DNA from: an uncultured Shewanella sp.
GTDB taxonomy: Bacteria > Pseudomonadota > Gammaproteobacteria > Enterobacterales > Shewanellaceae
Reading direction: 5' to 3'
Length of the DNA stretch: 64,000 bases
Assembly: GCF_947491715.1 (NCBI RefSeq)
Contig: NZ_CANLKR010000001.1
Location: 537,427-601,426 of the forward strand
The notes under the pieces were generated by a model. The model saw only the letters and a list, made by a program, of their open reading frames with translations. It did no database searches and was not told the DNA's origin. Below, one piece after another: positions 63,206 to 64,000 of this stretch. A program made the translations under genes and the position numbers. How positions within the stretch are numbered: position 1 is the first letter of the stretch; each line of letters starts with the position of its first letter.

Positions 63206-63406
63206 ATGACGTTGAAATGGATAGACTCTCGGGAGATCGCAATAGCGCTGATAGATAAATATCCAGATATTAATCCCCTTAAAGTGCGCTTTACTGATCT
63301 TTATGAGTGGATTTTACTCCTTGATGAGTTCAATGATGATTTACAACATTGTAATGAGCGTATCTTAGAGGCTATTCAGGCTTGTTGGATTGAAGAAGCC
63401 AATTGA
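63206..63406 (+). CDS. iscX: Iron-sulphur assembly protein IscX
   Basis: 66 residues from ATG 63206; the longer frame to 63179 is unlikely. LKWIDSREIAIALIDKYPDI then LKVRFTDLYEWILLLDEFND closely follow the IscX pattern, including the acidic IscS-binding surface. It is a small regulator binding IscS and iron. It is isolated about 7.7 kb from fdx, whereas it is the last gene of the isc operon in E. coli. Confidence 0.9.
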   Translation: MTLKWIDSREIAIALIDKYPDINPLKVRFTDLYEWILLLDEFNDDLQHCNERILEAIQACWIEEAN

Positions 63407-63531
63407 TTATCTTCATTGATGGCAGATTTATGGTAACGCTGTTGTTGTGTAACTTTCATCCCTTTGGGAGCACGTAAAAGCACCTACATCCAAGTTGTAT
63501 GTCTAGTCCTAAAATAGGTTGACGGTTTTTA

Positions 63532-64000
63532 TTAAGCCAGTTGGAACCCCCGACTGGCTTTTTCATGTACTTCGTTTGGGGTTTTCATCCCTAAACTAAG
63601 ATGTGGTCTTAATTGGTTATAAGTCTCTATCGATTCTTTAATCAACACACCAAGTTCCTTCATTGTACGACAACGATAAAGCAAAAACTCATGCTTCAAA
63701 ATCCCGTTAACGCGTTCTGCAAGCGCATTTTGATAGCAATCATATCCATCCGTCATCGATGGCCTAAGCCCATTTGCTTGTAGCCTATCTTGGTATTCAG
63801 CTGAGCAGTACTGCATCCCTCTATCTGAATGATGGATAGTGTCACCGCTTGTCCGACGATTTTTTATCGTCATATCTAATGCTTTAACCACATCACTGGC
63901 TTTCATCTCATGACTTAATTCATATCCCATTATCTTTCTGGAGTAGGCATCTGTTACCAAAGACAAATAATGCGTCCCTTCATCCGATTTTACATAAGTG
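63532..64000 (-). CDS. IS3-family transposase OrfB (N-terminal part off window)
   Basis: The frame stays open to the right edge (TYVKSDEGTHYLSLVTDAYS). Residues include the second DDE Asp in HHSDRGMQYCS and the catalytic Glu in NALAERVNGILKHE. It catalyses transposition with an OrfA-OrfB fusion made by frameshift. A likely IS end near 63502-63525 (TAGTCCTAAAATAGGTTGAC) lies after the stop codon. It borders iscX. Confidence 0.9.
   Translation of the reverse strand, partial: TYVKSDEGTHYLSLVTDAYSRKIMGYELSHEMKASDVVKALDMTIKNRRTSGDTIHHSDRGMQYCSAEYQDRLQANGLRPSMTDGYDCYQNALAERVNGILKHEFLLYRCRTMKELGVLIKESIETYNQLRPHLSLGMKTPNEVHEKASRGFQLA

Overview
The window looks like chromosome of a marine gammaproteobacterium of the Shewanella type. 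The evidence is the full iscRSUA-hscBA-fdx cluster preceded by suhB, trmJ and cysE, YbiT-type ABC-F, CueR/CopA copper control, a CstA-family permease and generally AT-rich intergenic DNA. I cannot name the species. No rRNA, tRNA or CRISPR array is visible. Both edges cut genes: gnd on the left and an IS3-family transposase on the right.

Layout. 0-1.4 kb: 3' part of gnd. 1.4-7.4 kb: accessory DNA with two isolated paralogous coiled-coil proteins of unknown function, an exonuclease-fold protein with a damaged active site, an XRE/S24-like repressor and a VOC protein. 7.7-12.9 kb: TetR-HlyD-RND efflux operon. 13-14.9 kb: a tandem CPT-like kinase and a secreted histidine phosphatase. 15.2-16.6 kb: a double beta-barrel outer-membrane protein. 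16.6-19.4 kb: divergent cueR/copA with a 19-bp-spacer MerR-type promoter. 19.7-30.4 kb: mostly housekeeping and stand-alone metabolic genes (ybiT, M17 peptidase, small kinase, cupin, MerR regulator with methyltransferase, CigR-like, nucleotidyltransferase, FAD oxidoreductase, CopD-like, ChaC).

30.7-39.3 kb: a run of eleven minus-strand genes, mostly hypothetical. Between about 32.9 and 38.0 kb it has the architecture of an integron gene-cassette array without a visible integrase (a CALIN). Two clear attC-type sites (36709-36773 and 37025-37124) abut stop codons, and a weaker one lies at 34780-34859. Two long repeats (A and B) both start to match exactly at a CTAAC/GTTAG core. Cargo includes two HEPN-like proteins, a two-TM membrane protein, DUF4926-like and immunity-like small proteins. 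This is the best candidate for an undescribed defence or conflict gene set. 38.2-40.2 kb is decayed DNA full of short repeats.

40.2-47.2 kb: RNase HI, a divergent MocR regulator and beta-hydroxyacid dehydrogenase, a MITE that supplies the last codons of a CstA-family permease, and a PqaA-like secreted protein. 47.2-55.5 kb: suhB, trmJ, cysE and the isc operon with two back-to-back IscR type-1 sites. 55.5-63.1 kb: accessory genes lying between fdx and iscX, headed by a MACPF pore-forming protein with a three-repeat MABP-like C-terminus and two small secreted proteins. iscX itself reappears at 63.2 kb, just before the IS3 element.
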